In this document: positions 24,265 to 36,760 of the stretch, piece after piece | Layout: each line of letters opens with the position of its first letter | Position numbering within the stretch: the first letter of the stretch is position 1 | NCBI GenBank assembly: GCA_948567375.1 | Contig: OX419761.1 | Location: forward strand, 34,324,243 to 34,388,242 | Reading direction: 5' to 3' | Origin: Lunularia cruciata | Lineage: Eukaryota > Streptophyta > Marchantiopsida > Lunulariales > Lunulariaceae | DNA length: 64,000 nt | The notes under the pieces: generated by a model | Told to the model about the DNA's origin: nothing | Seen by the model: only the letters and a program-made list of their open reading frames with translations | Database searches by the model: none | Program-made: the position numbers and the translations under genes

Positions 24265-25540
24265 ATGCCAAGAGGAAGCACTCTTGGAGAACTAACTAGA
24301 AACATTAGAAAATGTATACAATGGATTATACAATTAGATTTGGAGTTCTTGCTGCAAAGATTAGGAGATGAAGATGAATATGTAGAAGATGAAGATGAAT
24401 ATGGAGAAGTAGATTTAGATATGCTAGAATTATATGGATTAGTGGGTGTGAGTTTGCCCATATGCATAAATACATAAAACCTTGAGTTACTTATCCTCAT
24501 AGTCAAGAATTTGTGACAAAGTATTTTTAAAAATCTAAATATGAAGGCCATTTGCCAGCTTACTAGAATGGATGTTCACTCCTTTTCAGCTTTAGAAAAT
24601 TTGATAAAAACACAAAGCATTTTTGACAAAACGCTACCAACAAGAGCAAACACCGGTGTGGATCCAAGTAGCTCTAACTCTTGATAGATTTATGCATCAC
24701 AATAATGGAGCTTGTGTTGCAAGGGGGTAAACATTTGGGGCATTAGTGAAGGTTCAACAATTACCTTTACCAATAAAGTTATGACAACCATATTAGATTT
24801 GATGAGGAGTCAAGTTGCATGACCTAAGCATGAAGAGAAGAGAAGGAAAGGATATCAGTTGTTTTTGCTCATAAATATTTCCTTGGTTGTGTTGGTTAGG
24901 TAGATGGAGTATTGTTTCCTCTCGCCACTTGACCCATCATGGACGGAGAAATCTATTTGTAACCCAAAGGGTTCATATTTTATAAACGGCCAAGTGATTT
25001 GTGATGATAAAGGAGAATTGTACATTTTATAAGAAGTAAGTGTTCTATATTATGTTTTGTTCTTTGCTCAATTTTGGTGATACTCTTTCTTCATTTGCAT
25101 GATTTTATTAAATTTTAGATTTGATTTGTTTATTTGCAAGAATGCTAAGGTCATGTCACAACATGACTTGTTTGAAAAGATAATCATTGTGGAATGATTT
25201 GAACCAAAGAGGATGGGGTGTTGTAGTTTTGGGCCAAAGAGTACCTTTTAGGGATTTTGGCTATATACCCATGCATCACCTAGTCTTCACTTTCAAGCAG
25301 GCTCAAACAAAGGACAAGCAAGAGTTCAACAAATATCTGGCAAAAGAAAGGGTGATAAATGAGCATTATATAGGTGTATTGAAAGCTAGATGGGATTCTC
25401 TTCATGAGCTTAGAGTGCAACTTAAAGACAATAGTAGAAATGCTTATTTGTTGAAGTGGGTTTCAGTTTGAATTATTTTACATAAATTCTTAGTCAATAG
25501 GTCCAACGTTTGGTCAAAAGATGATGGAGGATTTACTAAG
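24265..25540 (+). pseudogene. PIF/Harbinger-type (DDE_4-like) transposase remnant 1
   Basis: The N-terminal piece 24265-24477 is followed by a frame with WIQVALTLDRFMHH near 24660. The 25187-25471 piece then encodes FRDFGYIPMHHLV, EFNKYLAKERVINEH and IGVLKARWDSLHELRVQ. This last series is the C-terminal signature of PIF/Harbinger-like nucleases (R..hEh.iGvLKaR), in which the Glu is the third acidic catalytic residue. After a stop, IILHKFL matches the usual end of the domain. Several stops and frameshifts make it inactive. A second copy lies at 32.9-34.2 kb. Confidence 0.7.
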
Positions 25541-25849
25541 GAAAGTCACATACATTAAAAAATATATTTTATTGGAATAGAGCTTGGTAGAGAAGAAAGT
25601 AGGTCAAGTGTGATACAACAATGCATTGCTCACCATGTTGATGATATCTTAGAATGAAATGAGATTATGTCTCTCTATAATAAAAATACCATTCTTCAAA
25701 GGCTTCAAATCAAATTCTCCATATCTTGTTGTAAGTAATGTTTACACTATTTTTTCCATTAAAAAAATTGTCATATGTTGCTAGCTTGATACAAACACCT
25801 AGTTTTGGGTGATGCCCATTGTAAACTCAAAGCAAGATGGCACTAGGTG

Positions 25850-26230
25850 GTGCATAGTATGCTCTAGTGACATTGGATGACACTCTCCTATAGAAGACAG
25901 CGAGAGCTTGGAGCTGCAAACTATAGGGTTACATTTGGATTTTGCATGTTGGTGCCTCATGGTGCTTGTCTTTGCTTGATGATGCATGTCTTGTTGCTGC
26001 ATAATGACACTCGATGGCACTAGTTTAAGCACAAATTAAAGACCACATTTGGATTTGCATGTCAACACCTTGAGCACTCATCTTTGCACAATGGTGCATG
26101 TCCCATTGCTGCATGGTGGCTCTTAGTGGCATTGTGAGGTGTGGATTCTCTTAAATAATGGTCGGGTGCGCTGGTTGGCGACATGGCATGTTGCATGTTG
26201 CCGTTAGTTAATGCTCATGATTCTATATTT
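25850..26230. repeat. Low-complexity GATGGCACT/TGGTGC-rich tract
   Basis: Repeated GATGGCAC, GGTGCATG and GTTGCTGCAT words. A similar tract is at 27300-27580. No ORF. Confidence 0.5.
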
Positions 26231-26779
26231 TTCCCCTTGAATTTGAATTAACTCTACTAAAATTCAAATATAGTGAGTGTAGTTTATAGATATATTTTTT
26301 CATGTGGAAGCCTATATAAACCCTTCCATGCAGATATGTTTTTCACATTTCTTGAATTGAGCAATTAAGGGGAGTTCTTGGGGAGGAAATTTTTTCACAT
26401 CAGCTTAGTGGTTTTTGAAGGATAAGAGTAGAGGGAAGGAGTTTAGCAATTTGTAGTTTCCAAAGGATGTACCCATTTGAAGCAAGTTTTGGGCTGAACA
26501 AGGAGGTTCAAGAGTGGTGGAGCTCAAGATAGATTTTTATTTCAAGACTTCAAGACCAAAAAGTGAGCATATTTCAAAATTGAGCAAGAATTGAGCATAT
26601 TTTGAAATTGAGCTGAAGGAGAAGAGAGGGTTTGGGAGCTATTTTTTGAGAGTAAAAGAGAGTGTTTGGGAGCAATTTCAAAGGGAGAAGTAGATTTTGA
26701 ACAAAGTGAGAGGTGAGAGGAGAGCAAGAAGCAAAGAGCCCAATAGTTTTGAGGATTTGTGATCTTTTCATCCTAGATA

Positions 26780-27120
26780 GTTATGCAATCTCTTACTATA
26801 GGGACCATCCACATGGTGCTATCCACCGTACCCACTTCAATCGGTATGGGGTATAGAGAGCTTCATACACTTGGTAATTTGACCTTTTGATGAGGACTTT
26901 AGACACATTTTTCCATGATAATAGGCTTGTTATTAGTTGGGCAGAGGAAGAGTGGACATCCAATAGACCGAGTTCTTATAGTAGTGACCTATATTCTCTT
27001 CTTGCTAGTGATATCATGCACCAAGACTTGGATGAGAGAGAGTGGCTCCTTTGGTAGTCATTGAGTCCATTTAGGATTCAACATCATGTATACCATCATA
27101 GACTTGAGGATGCAATAGTA
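26780..27120 (+). pseudogene. Fragment of unidentified ORF, related to 57250-57440
   Basis: Shares CTATAGGGACCATC.., TATCCACC, the series from GA(C/T)A(C/G)ATTTT, and GAGTGGACATC with 57250-57440. In translation both give ...HP.GAIH and EEWTS-like segments. The family is unknown to me; possibly an old transposon ORF. Confidence 0.4.
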
Positions 27121-27754
27121 GCACTTACACACCATGTTGCATTTCCCTCTTCTTCATCATATCTACCATAGTGCCAAGTTTTAGTTGCTCCACATTTATA
27201 TACATCTTAAGTACATTTATACACATCTGATGTCCAACACATTTTCTAAATTTCTCCTTGTCAAACTCTCATATCTATTTTCATGTATTTTTTATCACTT
27301 TTGTATCAAACTGAGCATCAATTGATGCCTATATATGCCACTCACAAATAACAATTGTCATCGCACATCACCCTTAACCAAACCACCAAACTTGGTAGAC
27401 CCTAGTAGCTCTAAGTGCCTATGCATGCCATCGGGCATCAACCCATCATAGATCTATGTCACTCAACACCTATGCACACTGGTGCCACTCAACATGGGTG
27501 AAAACGTGACAATGGGCGTCAATGGGCGGCATTAGGTGTTGGTGGAAAGTGGTAGCTATCGCCAATGAGCAACAATCAACTAATTAAAAATAGAGTCTTA
27601 ATCAAGTTTCTTAAAATCATCTTTATTATATCATACTTAGGTTACATTGTGTATCCTATTTGCTATCACTAGAGTATGATGAATTTGGAGTGGGATGTTG
27701 AACTTGAGTGAGCACTTTGAAATATTGGCTTATTTCCTCAAGAGATTCTCTTAC

Positions 27755-29365
27755 TTATAGGAGATTCATTTTGATTTCATGAATGCACTTTGACTCTAAA
27801 ATCTTCTCCTTGAATTTTTCTTTGTCTACCCTAGCTTTCCTTTTATCTACACTCAATTTCTTCTCAATTTCAACTTTCATCTTCTCTATCTCTAATCTAA
27901 TACGTTCGACTTCCATTTTCATCAATGTTTTCTCTCTTTTCCTCATTTTGGTGGCTTCTAGTTCAGCTAGTCATAACCTTTCCTTATATTCTACAGTATG
28001 TGCCTTCAAAATGGTAATTTTTGCTCAATCATGAGACAATGACATAGAAGGTACATATGTGATACCTTACTTGCTGATATTCCACATTTTCTACTCTTTG
28101 CATCACATTCTCCTTCTTGGTTAAGGAAAGCACACTTGGATCCATCCCTTATAGAAGTTAAAATAGGTTGTGTAATGAAAGGTGAATCCTCTATTAGTGC
28201 AACAAATGGTGACTCATCATTGGGTGATAAGATTCATATAAACACTCGGTATACTTTCCACTCCTTGCATGTTTGGGACAAATTGGGGGTGCAAGTCTAG
28301 GAGCACCACCTTTGGGAGAGATAGGAATTGAGAGCACTCCTCTACACCTTCATGGACCTCCTCCATGCCAACCTTTCTTGAATTGGGATTTAAATCTCCC
28401 AAACTTACCATAGTAGGTGGACTAATGTTTGTTTTGTTCCCAAACATGGCTTCCATTCTAGCAAAATGCATGCACATTCCATTCAATTTATCTTCTATTG
28501 TTCTCCACCCTTTTCCACATTCCTTCTTTGTGAGACCTTCTCCCATAGACTTGTTCTTAAGCTCCCAAGTTGTACCCACATGGCTTCCATTCTAGCAAAA
28601 ATTGGGGGTGCAAGTCTAGGAGCACCACCTTTGGGAGAGATAGGAATTGAGAGCACTCCTCTACACCTTCATGGACCTCCTCCATGCCAACCTTGCTTGA
28701 ATTGGGATTTAAATTGCCCAAACTTACCATAGTAGGTGGACTAATGTTTGTTTTGTTCCCAAACATGGCTTCCATTCTAGCAAAATGCATGCACATTCCA
28801 TTCAATTTATCTTCTATGGTTCTCCATCCTTTGCCACCTTTATCTTCTATTCCTTCTTTGTGAGACCTTCTCCCATAGCTTTGTATTGTTTCATATACCT
28901 CAATTATTTCTTGTAAAGCTGGTCACCTATCATAGAAGTAGGAAATCCTTGCTTTTCCCAGATAAAAAATGTTGCCATGAAATTGAAAGTGGTCAATTTT
29001 TTAATGTGCTTTTTGCAATTCCCACCATGAATTTGTGAAAAATTCTTGAGGTCTTTTGAATAATCCAGTATTTTTCCATAGTGGTGCATCACCATGCAAA
29101 ACCGTTCATCCTCTTTTGTTTTTCCAAGCATGAAAGAATCTATAATCAACAATTCTCCAAATTTCCCTAATGGTTGTTTAGGTTGTGGTTGCAAATCCAA
29201 ATGCAAGTCTATAGGTCTTAAATATGCATCCAAAAGTGAGCTTCTAGTTTTGCAACAAGGTACTTGATCTCCCATTGCTAAATTTTTGTTGCCCTTTTGG
29301 AGTAAAATTCTTGGACCTCCCATCAACTTTTTGATTGCCACAAGGAGGCACAAATCATTTCCCAT
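27755..29365 (-). pseudogene. Decayed minus-strand ORF, possible Myb/SANT (trihelix)-like protein with C-terminal coiled coil
   Basis: 28904-29365 (153 codons open) includes CMVMHHYGKILDYSKDLKNF, CKKHIKKLTTFN and FFIWEKQGFPTSM. The Trp, Gly and Cys spacing recalls the trihelix/SANT-like fold found in plant trihelix factors and in the accessory protein of PIF/Harbinger transposons. Downstream pieces (28557-28805 and 28217-28579) are two copies of a tandemly duplicated segment. 27755-27946 is a Lys/Glu-rich coiled coil (EVERIRLEIEKMKVEIEKK). The identification is tentative. Confidence 0.38.
28280..28880. repeat. Tandem duplication, two units of about 320 bp
   Basis: AAATTGGGGGTGCAAGTCTA begins both units (28280 and 28599). 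They are nearly identical to about 28800, then differ by a short insertion, so this is the most recent local duplication in the window. It duplicates part of the minus-strand ORF, giving two readings of HFARMEAMFGNKTNISPPTM. Confidence 0.9.
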
Positions 29366-29384
29366 AACTTGGTCTATCCTTTAC

Positions 29385-29800
29385 CACACTAGTCTATGGA
29401 AATGAAACTACAAAACGGCCATTTAGTTGACTAATAGAAGGAGAATTTGCACTCAAGAGGGTGAATTTGAGTTGAGAATTGGAGTAATTGAGAGCAAGCA
29501 TTTTGGATCTACAAAAACTTCATAAATCCAACTCAGCCAACCACATGGCCATCCTTTCAAGAAACCATGTCACCTTTTTTGACAATCATTTATTTCAATA
29601 AAACACTCCTTAACCTCCATAACATCATGCCTGATTTTTATAGATGAATGCAACTTGGACAAAATACCCCATAACTGAATTTATAGAGCGATCATTTATT
29701 TACCATCTCATCTCACTATAGAGTTCACTAAAAATAGTTATGAAGTTTGTTATTTATCCCATAGCTATCCATCAAATCTATTTTTGAAACCTCTTATTTT
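29385..29800. repeat. Dispersed repeat, copy 2 (partner at 22370-22810)
   Basis: See copy 1. It lies directly upstream of the decayed minus-strand ORF; its partner has no such neighbour. Confidence 0.68.
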
Positions 29801-32800
29801 TAAGAATGGGGTTAGTTCAAAAAGACCCTTGGCTTGAATAAAAGAGCAACAGTTGGGTTGGACATAGCATGCAGTTTCAATTTTAGCTATTTGGAGGCAA
29901 TCAATATCCCACTAATAGGAGCTCCCATAGATAGATATGGATTTGATAAATACATAGATATGGACACATTCAAGTGATACAAAGAAAGAAAAAAGAATAA
30001 ATACATAGATATGGTGATACAAAGAAAAACAATGGGATATAGCCCGTTGTTATATTGTGCTTTGCAGAGCCATGGAAAAGTAAATTAGCAAAGTTTATCT
30101 CCACATTAGCAGAGTAGGTTGTATGACAGATCCCATTGTTGAGTTGTTGCCATATGAGCAATCTATGTACATGTATGCAATTGCCCACATGGGTTGTAGT
30201 CTTATCCTTTTCAAGGGCTACAATGTATATATGTGGTGGAGAGTTGAGATAAGGTGTGTTTTTAGTTTGAGGAGTCTTGAGCAAGAGGAGGACGGTGAGA
30301 ATAAGAGTTCTAACAAAGCATGGAAACTAGGCATCAAAGAGAGAAGTTGAGTAGGAAATGTCCCATGCTCCCAATCTGCTACTCTTGAATCCTTTTCTCA
30401 TCAAGCCTTAGATTCTACATTGTGATAGCCTATGAGATTGGATGATAGCACATTTTAGGGCGGCATTCATAGAATTGATGATAAGAAACTTGGATCTTGT
30501 CATCCTTCCAATGCTTACTTATGAATAAGTCTAGGACTTAATTATCTATGTGTTCTTATAGATGGAGAAAAACTCAATTTTTCTCATGAGCTTCAAGGTG
30601 GACTTGTGGGATCCATTTGTCAAAAAGTGAAGAGACTAAATGACAAACTTGGAAGAGATTGGGTCCCAAGTGTAGAACTCTGGAGTTTTTTTGACCATCA
30701 AAGGAGTTTGAGGAGAGCATTTGAGGAGTGAAGATCATGGTTGAAGAGAAGAGATGACAACTTACAAATTGGAGATAGAAATCAAACAATTTGAGTAGAT
30801 TCTAGGAAAGATATTATTGATTGAATCAAGGGGGGTAAAATTCATACCAAGAGCACAAACTAGTCAATTTGGAGAGCTTTATGAAATGTTTTCATGATCT
30901 ATTAAAGCGTTTGGAGAGTAGAAAAGATGATCATAGTGCTAAGCTTCCAATGTTTGGTCAATCTCAAATCCGATCTGGTTGATTGAAGTTGGTGTTTTTG
31001 GGATGTAAAGTATTAGAGAGGAGATGATGATCAGGTTTGGATTTTTTCATCATTCTCCAAGTTGTGGTTTGATTCACCTTATGAAAATTTCCAATGTTGT
31101 TTGTGGTTAGGTTTTGCACCTTTATGCAAAAATTTCATGGGAATTCCTCAAAAGGAGAATTCAAGGTCTTGGATCAAGTATACCTAAGTGTGTAGAGCTC
31201 ACAAGTTAGTCTAGCTCATGAATTGATCCATATCCAGGGATTGGAGTTGGATTAGGCCATCAAAGTCTGCATAGTGTTAGAAAAGTACATAATTAGCTAC
31301 TATAGAAAAATTAGTTGGCTTTGGGTCCATGGAGAGTTAGAGTTGATGCAATAAGTGTTACTAAAATTCTATCATCAATTCTATCTTGATAGAGCAATAC
31401 AATTATCAATCATGAATGACTAGCAATTCTTCTATTTTTGTGACTATGATTGAGGATTTTAGACTTTTGGAGTGTTTTTTACCTCTGATCTAGAAATCTG
31501 GGGAAAAGTTGCCAAGAATCAGGAGCAAATCCTAAATTAAGGATTTCAAAATTAGAGTAAAAATTACAAAAAATTGGCAAAGTCTGAAAACTTGTCAAGG
31601 AAGCTGTCATGATCAGATTGTAGATTATCTCATATCATTAGAAAGCTTATCTCATTAGTTTTCCATTTAATCCAAGACCTTTTGAATCCAAGTCACACAC
31701 AAAAGGTTATGTCTATATGAGTTTCACACACTTTTCCTTATCAAAAAGACATAAAAGTTCTCCACTTGGATTAGAAGTTGGTGGAAATTTGAAGAACAGA
31801 TTGGAGAAGGCTTGGGGGATAGGTTGAAATTAGCTTGATGATAGAGCAAGGAGGCTTTGAAGCTCTTTTTTCACAAAAAGTACAAAGAGTTATTGTCAAA
31901 TTCTTGTGATCAGATCCTCTCTCTGCTTGTTTGCAAGCGCCGTTAGCTTGGATTGGTGTGCGGGCATTGTTCTTAGATTCCTTCCTTCTAGGTGTGTTGT
32001 GTTTTTTCTTTGTTTATGTTGAAAGTTATGACCAATAGACCAAGAGTGCTTGTTATGATGAGAGGTTAGGTTGGTTGTTACTTCCTTACTTGATGGAAAG
32101 AATCTTAGAAACAAGAGTGGAAGGTTCTACTGGTTGGGTACCACATGTGCTCAGATTTGTAGTGATAAGTCTTTGCATGACCTCTGATCCATAAGCTCCT
32201 TAGCTAGGTACCTTGTGTGTTCCCAAAGAGAGAAAGGAAAATTATGATCGTTGCCATAAATGAGAAACATATCACTTTTTTTGTGATCCATATGATGTCA
32301 ATGAGGAAGAATAGGATGTCCAACCAATTTGAATGAGAGACACGAATCAGATTTGAAATGGAAAAATAGATATGAAGGTGTCAAGCTCAAACATGAATGG
32401 TCATTAGAGTTTGAATAGAAGCAAATATCTTCCCTCATTCATAGATGCCATTTGAATACCTTCCCCTTGATGCCATATCCCTCAATCTAGTTTGAACACC
32501 TTCCTTCCATGCCACAACCCCTAGTGAAAGTTCAACTTCACTAGTTTCCAAGAAAAAGGCTACATTTTTTGTCTTTGGCATATCTCTTTGATGGCATATT
32601 CCTCAATCAAGGGGGAATTCAACTGCACTAGTCAATTAATCAATTGAGTGTGAATTCAACTACACTAGTCAACTAATTGTTTGACAATTCAAATGCACCT
32701 TAGTCTAAGCCTTTCATATTTGATCCATCCCATTTACAATTATCTTATTGAAATGTAGCCTAAAAATAAACTAGATTTTCTTAGGTTGCAAGTGAGAGTT

Positions 32801-32930
32801 GGAATTTCTCAAAGGTATCAATGGAATCCATAATGCCTCATATAAGTACTTAGACATTGTTAAGGAAAGAGTTGAAAAAATCAATACACATTGATATAGA
32901 ATATTTCAAAAAAGTTAAGAAGAATAATAG
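29800..32930. other. AT-rich DNA without recognisable genes
   Basis: Only short ORFs; none has a motif I recognise and none matches another part of the window. Confidence 0.45.
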
Positions 32931-32939
32931 GATAATGAA

Positions 32940-34170
32940 TGGTATGATTTATTATGGGATTTAGATTCTAGTTGGGATTTGGGTACAAGGGAAGGAGAAT
33001 GGAGCAATGAAGAAGATGATCTAGATATGAGTGTGCTAGATCAACTTTTTGAATGGTGGACATGTATACATGAGAGGCAATACATGAAAGAGAGATGTCA
33101 AAATTCCCATAATAGTAAATTTGTATACAAGTTTTTCTCTATATTTCATCCTACTTTTTTCAAATAGCTCATCCAGATGGACATGGCTTCTTTTGTGATG
33201 TTAGTGGATTTGATCAAAGAGCAAAATGTCTTCAAGAGAAGAAGAGAGCATGGAAAACACCAAACACATGTATGGCTCTAAGTGGCATCAACATTAGATC
33301 ATTTTAGGCATAATGGTAATGGAGCTTATGTTGCAAGAGGAATGAAATCATGGGGAATTAATGCAGGTAAAATTTAAGGAGAGAGTTATTATTGTTATAT
33401 TTTCCATTCTCATATAGGAAGTGAAATGGGTAGTGGCCATGCAAAGAAGTAGAATTTCCTTTGTATTTGCAAGTAAGGGGGTTTTTTTGGGTATGTTGGC
33501 CTAGTGGAATAAGTGTTTTTCCTTTGTTATAAAAGCCCAACATTGACAAGGAAGTGTATTTCAATTGGAAGGAGAGTTACTCAATTAATGCGCAAGTGAT
33601 ATTTGATGACAAGTGCCAAATTATACATTTTGCAAGAGATGAGATTGAATCTATATTTAGTATGCACTTTACAAAAGTGTTTAATTGAGATTGATGAGAG
33701 ATTTATGCTTTGATATCAATGTGCTTAATGGAAAATTTAGGTTGAGTTGTGGAGTACTGAAGCAAAATCATTGTTGTGTGAAAGCATTGGGTTGAGTGTA
33801 GATGGTTGACAAAGGATATGGTTTTGTGGAAGGATGCTTGGTTCTTGTCATGATATGACATGTTTGGAGCTTTGGTTGGACTTGAACCTAAGAGGAGCAT
33901 GTATTTCACTTGATACAAGCCAATATTTATCAGGAGATGTGGGATATATGCCTATGGATCACTTTGTGCACTCCTTCAAACAAGAAAATTTGCAAGCAAG
34001 AAACGACTTCAATTGATGTGTGGCTATATGTGTTTAAATGAGCACTTTATTAGGATATTGAAATCTTGTTTGCATTCATTGAGAGAGTTGAGTGTGCAAT
34101 AAAATAATAAAAGTAATGCACATCTCTTGTGTTATATTGCACAACTATATGATCAATAGGTTTGATACAT
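32940..34170 (+). pseudogene. PIF/Harbinger-type (DDE_4-like) transposase remnant 2
   Basis: Same family as 24265-25540. An acidic N-terminal piece at 32979-33167 is followed by the HVWL.VASTLDHFRHNGNGAY region near 33270-33330, then 33834-34016 with HDMTCLELW, GDVGYMPMDHFVHSFKQ and FN, and just after a stop LNEHFIRILKSCLHSLRELSVQ. The conserved R..NEH series and the motif order match copy 1. The basic LKAR is changed to LKSC and the stops rule out function. Confidence 0.65.
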
Positions 34171-34478
34171 GGGAGGATGAAAAGGACCTTCCTATCAATT
34201 AGGCCTATATTACAAGTGAAGTACATGGAATCTATCACAATAGAAGAGAAGAAATTATGCAGTAAATAGTAGAAGCATGTTGGCCTTCTTCATAGCACTT
34301 GGTAGGTACTTGTATTAGATTCCAACATAATAATAAAAAACAAGAATTTATTTTAATGGGTTTATGAAAATGTGTTTACTCTATTTGAAATGCATTTATG
34401 GATAGGTTCACTCTTAGATTTATTTTAAGGGATTATCTAAATGGGTTTGCTCTCAAATAAAAGCAATTTTGTATATGT

Positions 34479-34529
34479 TGGGTTTGCTCACTAACATATT
34501 TTGATATATTGTATGAGTGAACAAACCCA
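34479..34529. repeat. Inverted repeat (hairpin), 14-bp arms
   Basis: TGGGTTTGCTCACT (34479-34492) and AGTGAACAAACCCA (34516-34529) are complementary at 13 of 14 positions around a 23-nt AT loop. Possibly the remains of a small foldback element. Confidence 0.6.
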
Positions 34530-34619
34530 TACAATATATATTAATATATCAATATATGATAAAATATATCAATGAGCAATTTGAATGGGTTTGTGCATTG
34601 ATGTTCCAATTTTTTTATC

Positions 34620-34833
34620 GGATTATTTTAGAGTTTTTATCTGATCTTGTGATTATTTTCTAGTTTTATGCTATGGTTTTTTATCGGATTTTAGATGAAG
34701 CTTTAATAAGTAGCTGTTAGAGTTTTGGATTATTTTAGAGTTTTTATCTGATCTTGTGATTATTTTCTAGTTTTATGCTATGGTTTTTTATCAGATTGTA
34801 GATTAAGCTTTAATAAGTAGATGTTAGAGTTTA
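34620..34833. repeat. Tandem duplication, two units of 107 bp
   Basis: GGATTATTTTAGAG begins both units (34620 and 34727); they are almost identical through TTAGAGTTT. Non-coding. Confidence 0.85.
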
Positions 34834-36760
34834 GTTTTATAAGAAATGACATTCATTGCTGTTATTTTGTTTGGATCATTTTTTGGATGTTTTAATTTAA
34901 TAATTATTATATTTTAAAAATAGATTTACATAATAGACTAGATTGATAGATATGGATCTCAAAGGAGCAACAATCTAAAGGTAAGGCATAAGATATGTGT
35001 GAAACTAAATTCCATGAGCACCATTAGGTAAGTTCACCCATTTGATTAGAGTCTTATGGAGTTTGAGCATTAGAGGGAAAGAGTGGCAATTCAAAGTTGT
35101 GCTCAAAGTGGCCATGTGTTGCATAATTATGCAATGGTCAATCATCATTCAAATCCAAGTTGAATATAGTGCAATTCAAGTTTAGGTGAGGAGTTGTTGG
35201 GAGAACATGAGTGCAATTTGGGTGAAGTGAATTTAAATTCCAAATGATTTTTGGAAAGGACAATTTTGAAGAGAGGAGATGTGGGATGATTTTTGGAGAG
35301 GAAAATTTGGAGAGAGGAGATGTTGGATGCTTTGAAGAGAGGAGGACAAGTTTGAAGAGGGGAATTTTTTTGAATGAATTTAGGAAAGGAGCATAATTTT
35401 GGAGAGGGCAACTTTTTTAAGAGCCAAGAAACTTGAGAGGGTTTTAAGTGAGAAATGGAAGAGGTTTCTGAAATTTTTGAAAGTGTTTTTGAATTGGAGG
35501 AACATCAAAGAGTGGAACGTTTTTGAAAGGCTAGAAAGTCAAGGTTTAAGTGAGAAACAAAAGAGAAGAAGAGAAATTTTTGAAAGCGTATTCAAATCAG
35601 AGGAACGTCATGGCTCAAGAGAAAAAGAGAGGAAATATAAACAAGAGGAGAAGAGACAAGAGTTTAGGGTGAGAAACTCCATGAAAGTTTCAGCACAAGC
35701 TCCTTTTGAATTAAAAAATCAGTGTTAAAAGGAGAGATGGCAAAAATTCATAATTACTAGAAATGTTTGGATTCTCCTAACATGGACAATATCAACAAGA
35801 ATTCATGGCTAATAGATTATCATGAAATTAACAACAACATGATAAGGATTAAATGGAGTTGGTTTGACAAGAGCTAAGTTCAAGCTGCATGGGAAGGAAT
35901 TCATGGAAGGGAGATTTGTATTCATTAGGGTTGAATTTTTGCCATGGTCCCAAGTACCCTTGTACCAATGTCAATGCAACTCATTCTCTTTTAATTATTG
36001 CAACTCATTCTGCTTGTTTAATGTGCTTGAATGCTTAGGAATTTTACAAATGTCTCATAGGTTTGTTTGTAGGACCTTGAACTCTACAAACAAAGCCAAA
36101 ATAGGGAGAAAACCCAAAATTCAATAAACACTTTGGAACACTCTTAGCTAGCAAACTTGCAATAAACCCTAAATCCACACTTATGACAAAGCCATTTCAC
36201 AAGCAATAATTTCATGAGCAAAACTAGTGTGCAAGCAAATCCAATGCATATGGATTTGCTCTCAAGTGACTCCATATTTTTGGGCAAGCCCATTTTTGGG
36301 GAAATCCAATGCATCCAAATTTGCTCCAAGCAACTTTATCTTCTTGAGCAAACTCAAACCATCCATATTCCCAAGTGGACCCAATTCTTTTGCAAGCAAA
36401 GCAATTTCTCCATGGGCAACTCCATCTTCATGCAAGCAAAGCCATTTTATTATGTGCTCAGACACCTATTGTTATAGCTTAAATCAAATACACTTTGCTT
36501 ACTTTCTAGTTGTTACCAAGTTGGTTCTTTATAGATATATAGATATTAAGTATTTCTTAGTTCATTATGTAGTTAATGAGTTTTGGATCCCCATTAGAAT
36601 GTTTAGAGATATTTTGAGTATAAAAGGAGTTTGGACTACAATCCCTAAGCTAGTTCCAATAACCAAATCTCCATAGCCTTCTACTAGAACTTTATTTTCT
36701 TGTGGTTTGAGACATGGTGTGAACTATGAAATATGCATTTTGAGATACTAACTTGTTTTC
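34834..36760. other. Region without recognisable genes; purine-rich patch at 35180-35700
   Basis: 35160-35700 has long GA-rich runs on the plus strand, which produce Lys/Glu-rich ORFs such as 35399-35728 by composition alone. No motif found. Confidence 0.4.

Noticed and set aside
27783-28034. Plus-strand ORF rich in Ser, Phe and Leu as a membrane protein
   Set aside because: It is the complement of a Lys/Glu-rich coiled-coil reading; hydrophobicity is a by-product of strand composition.
35399-35728. Lys/Glu-rich ORF of 109 codons as a gene
   Set aside because: Composition follows from a GA-rich tract; neighbouring frames are similarly charged and no start context or homologue is apparent.
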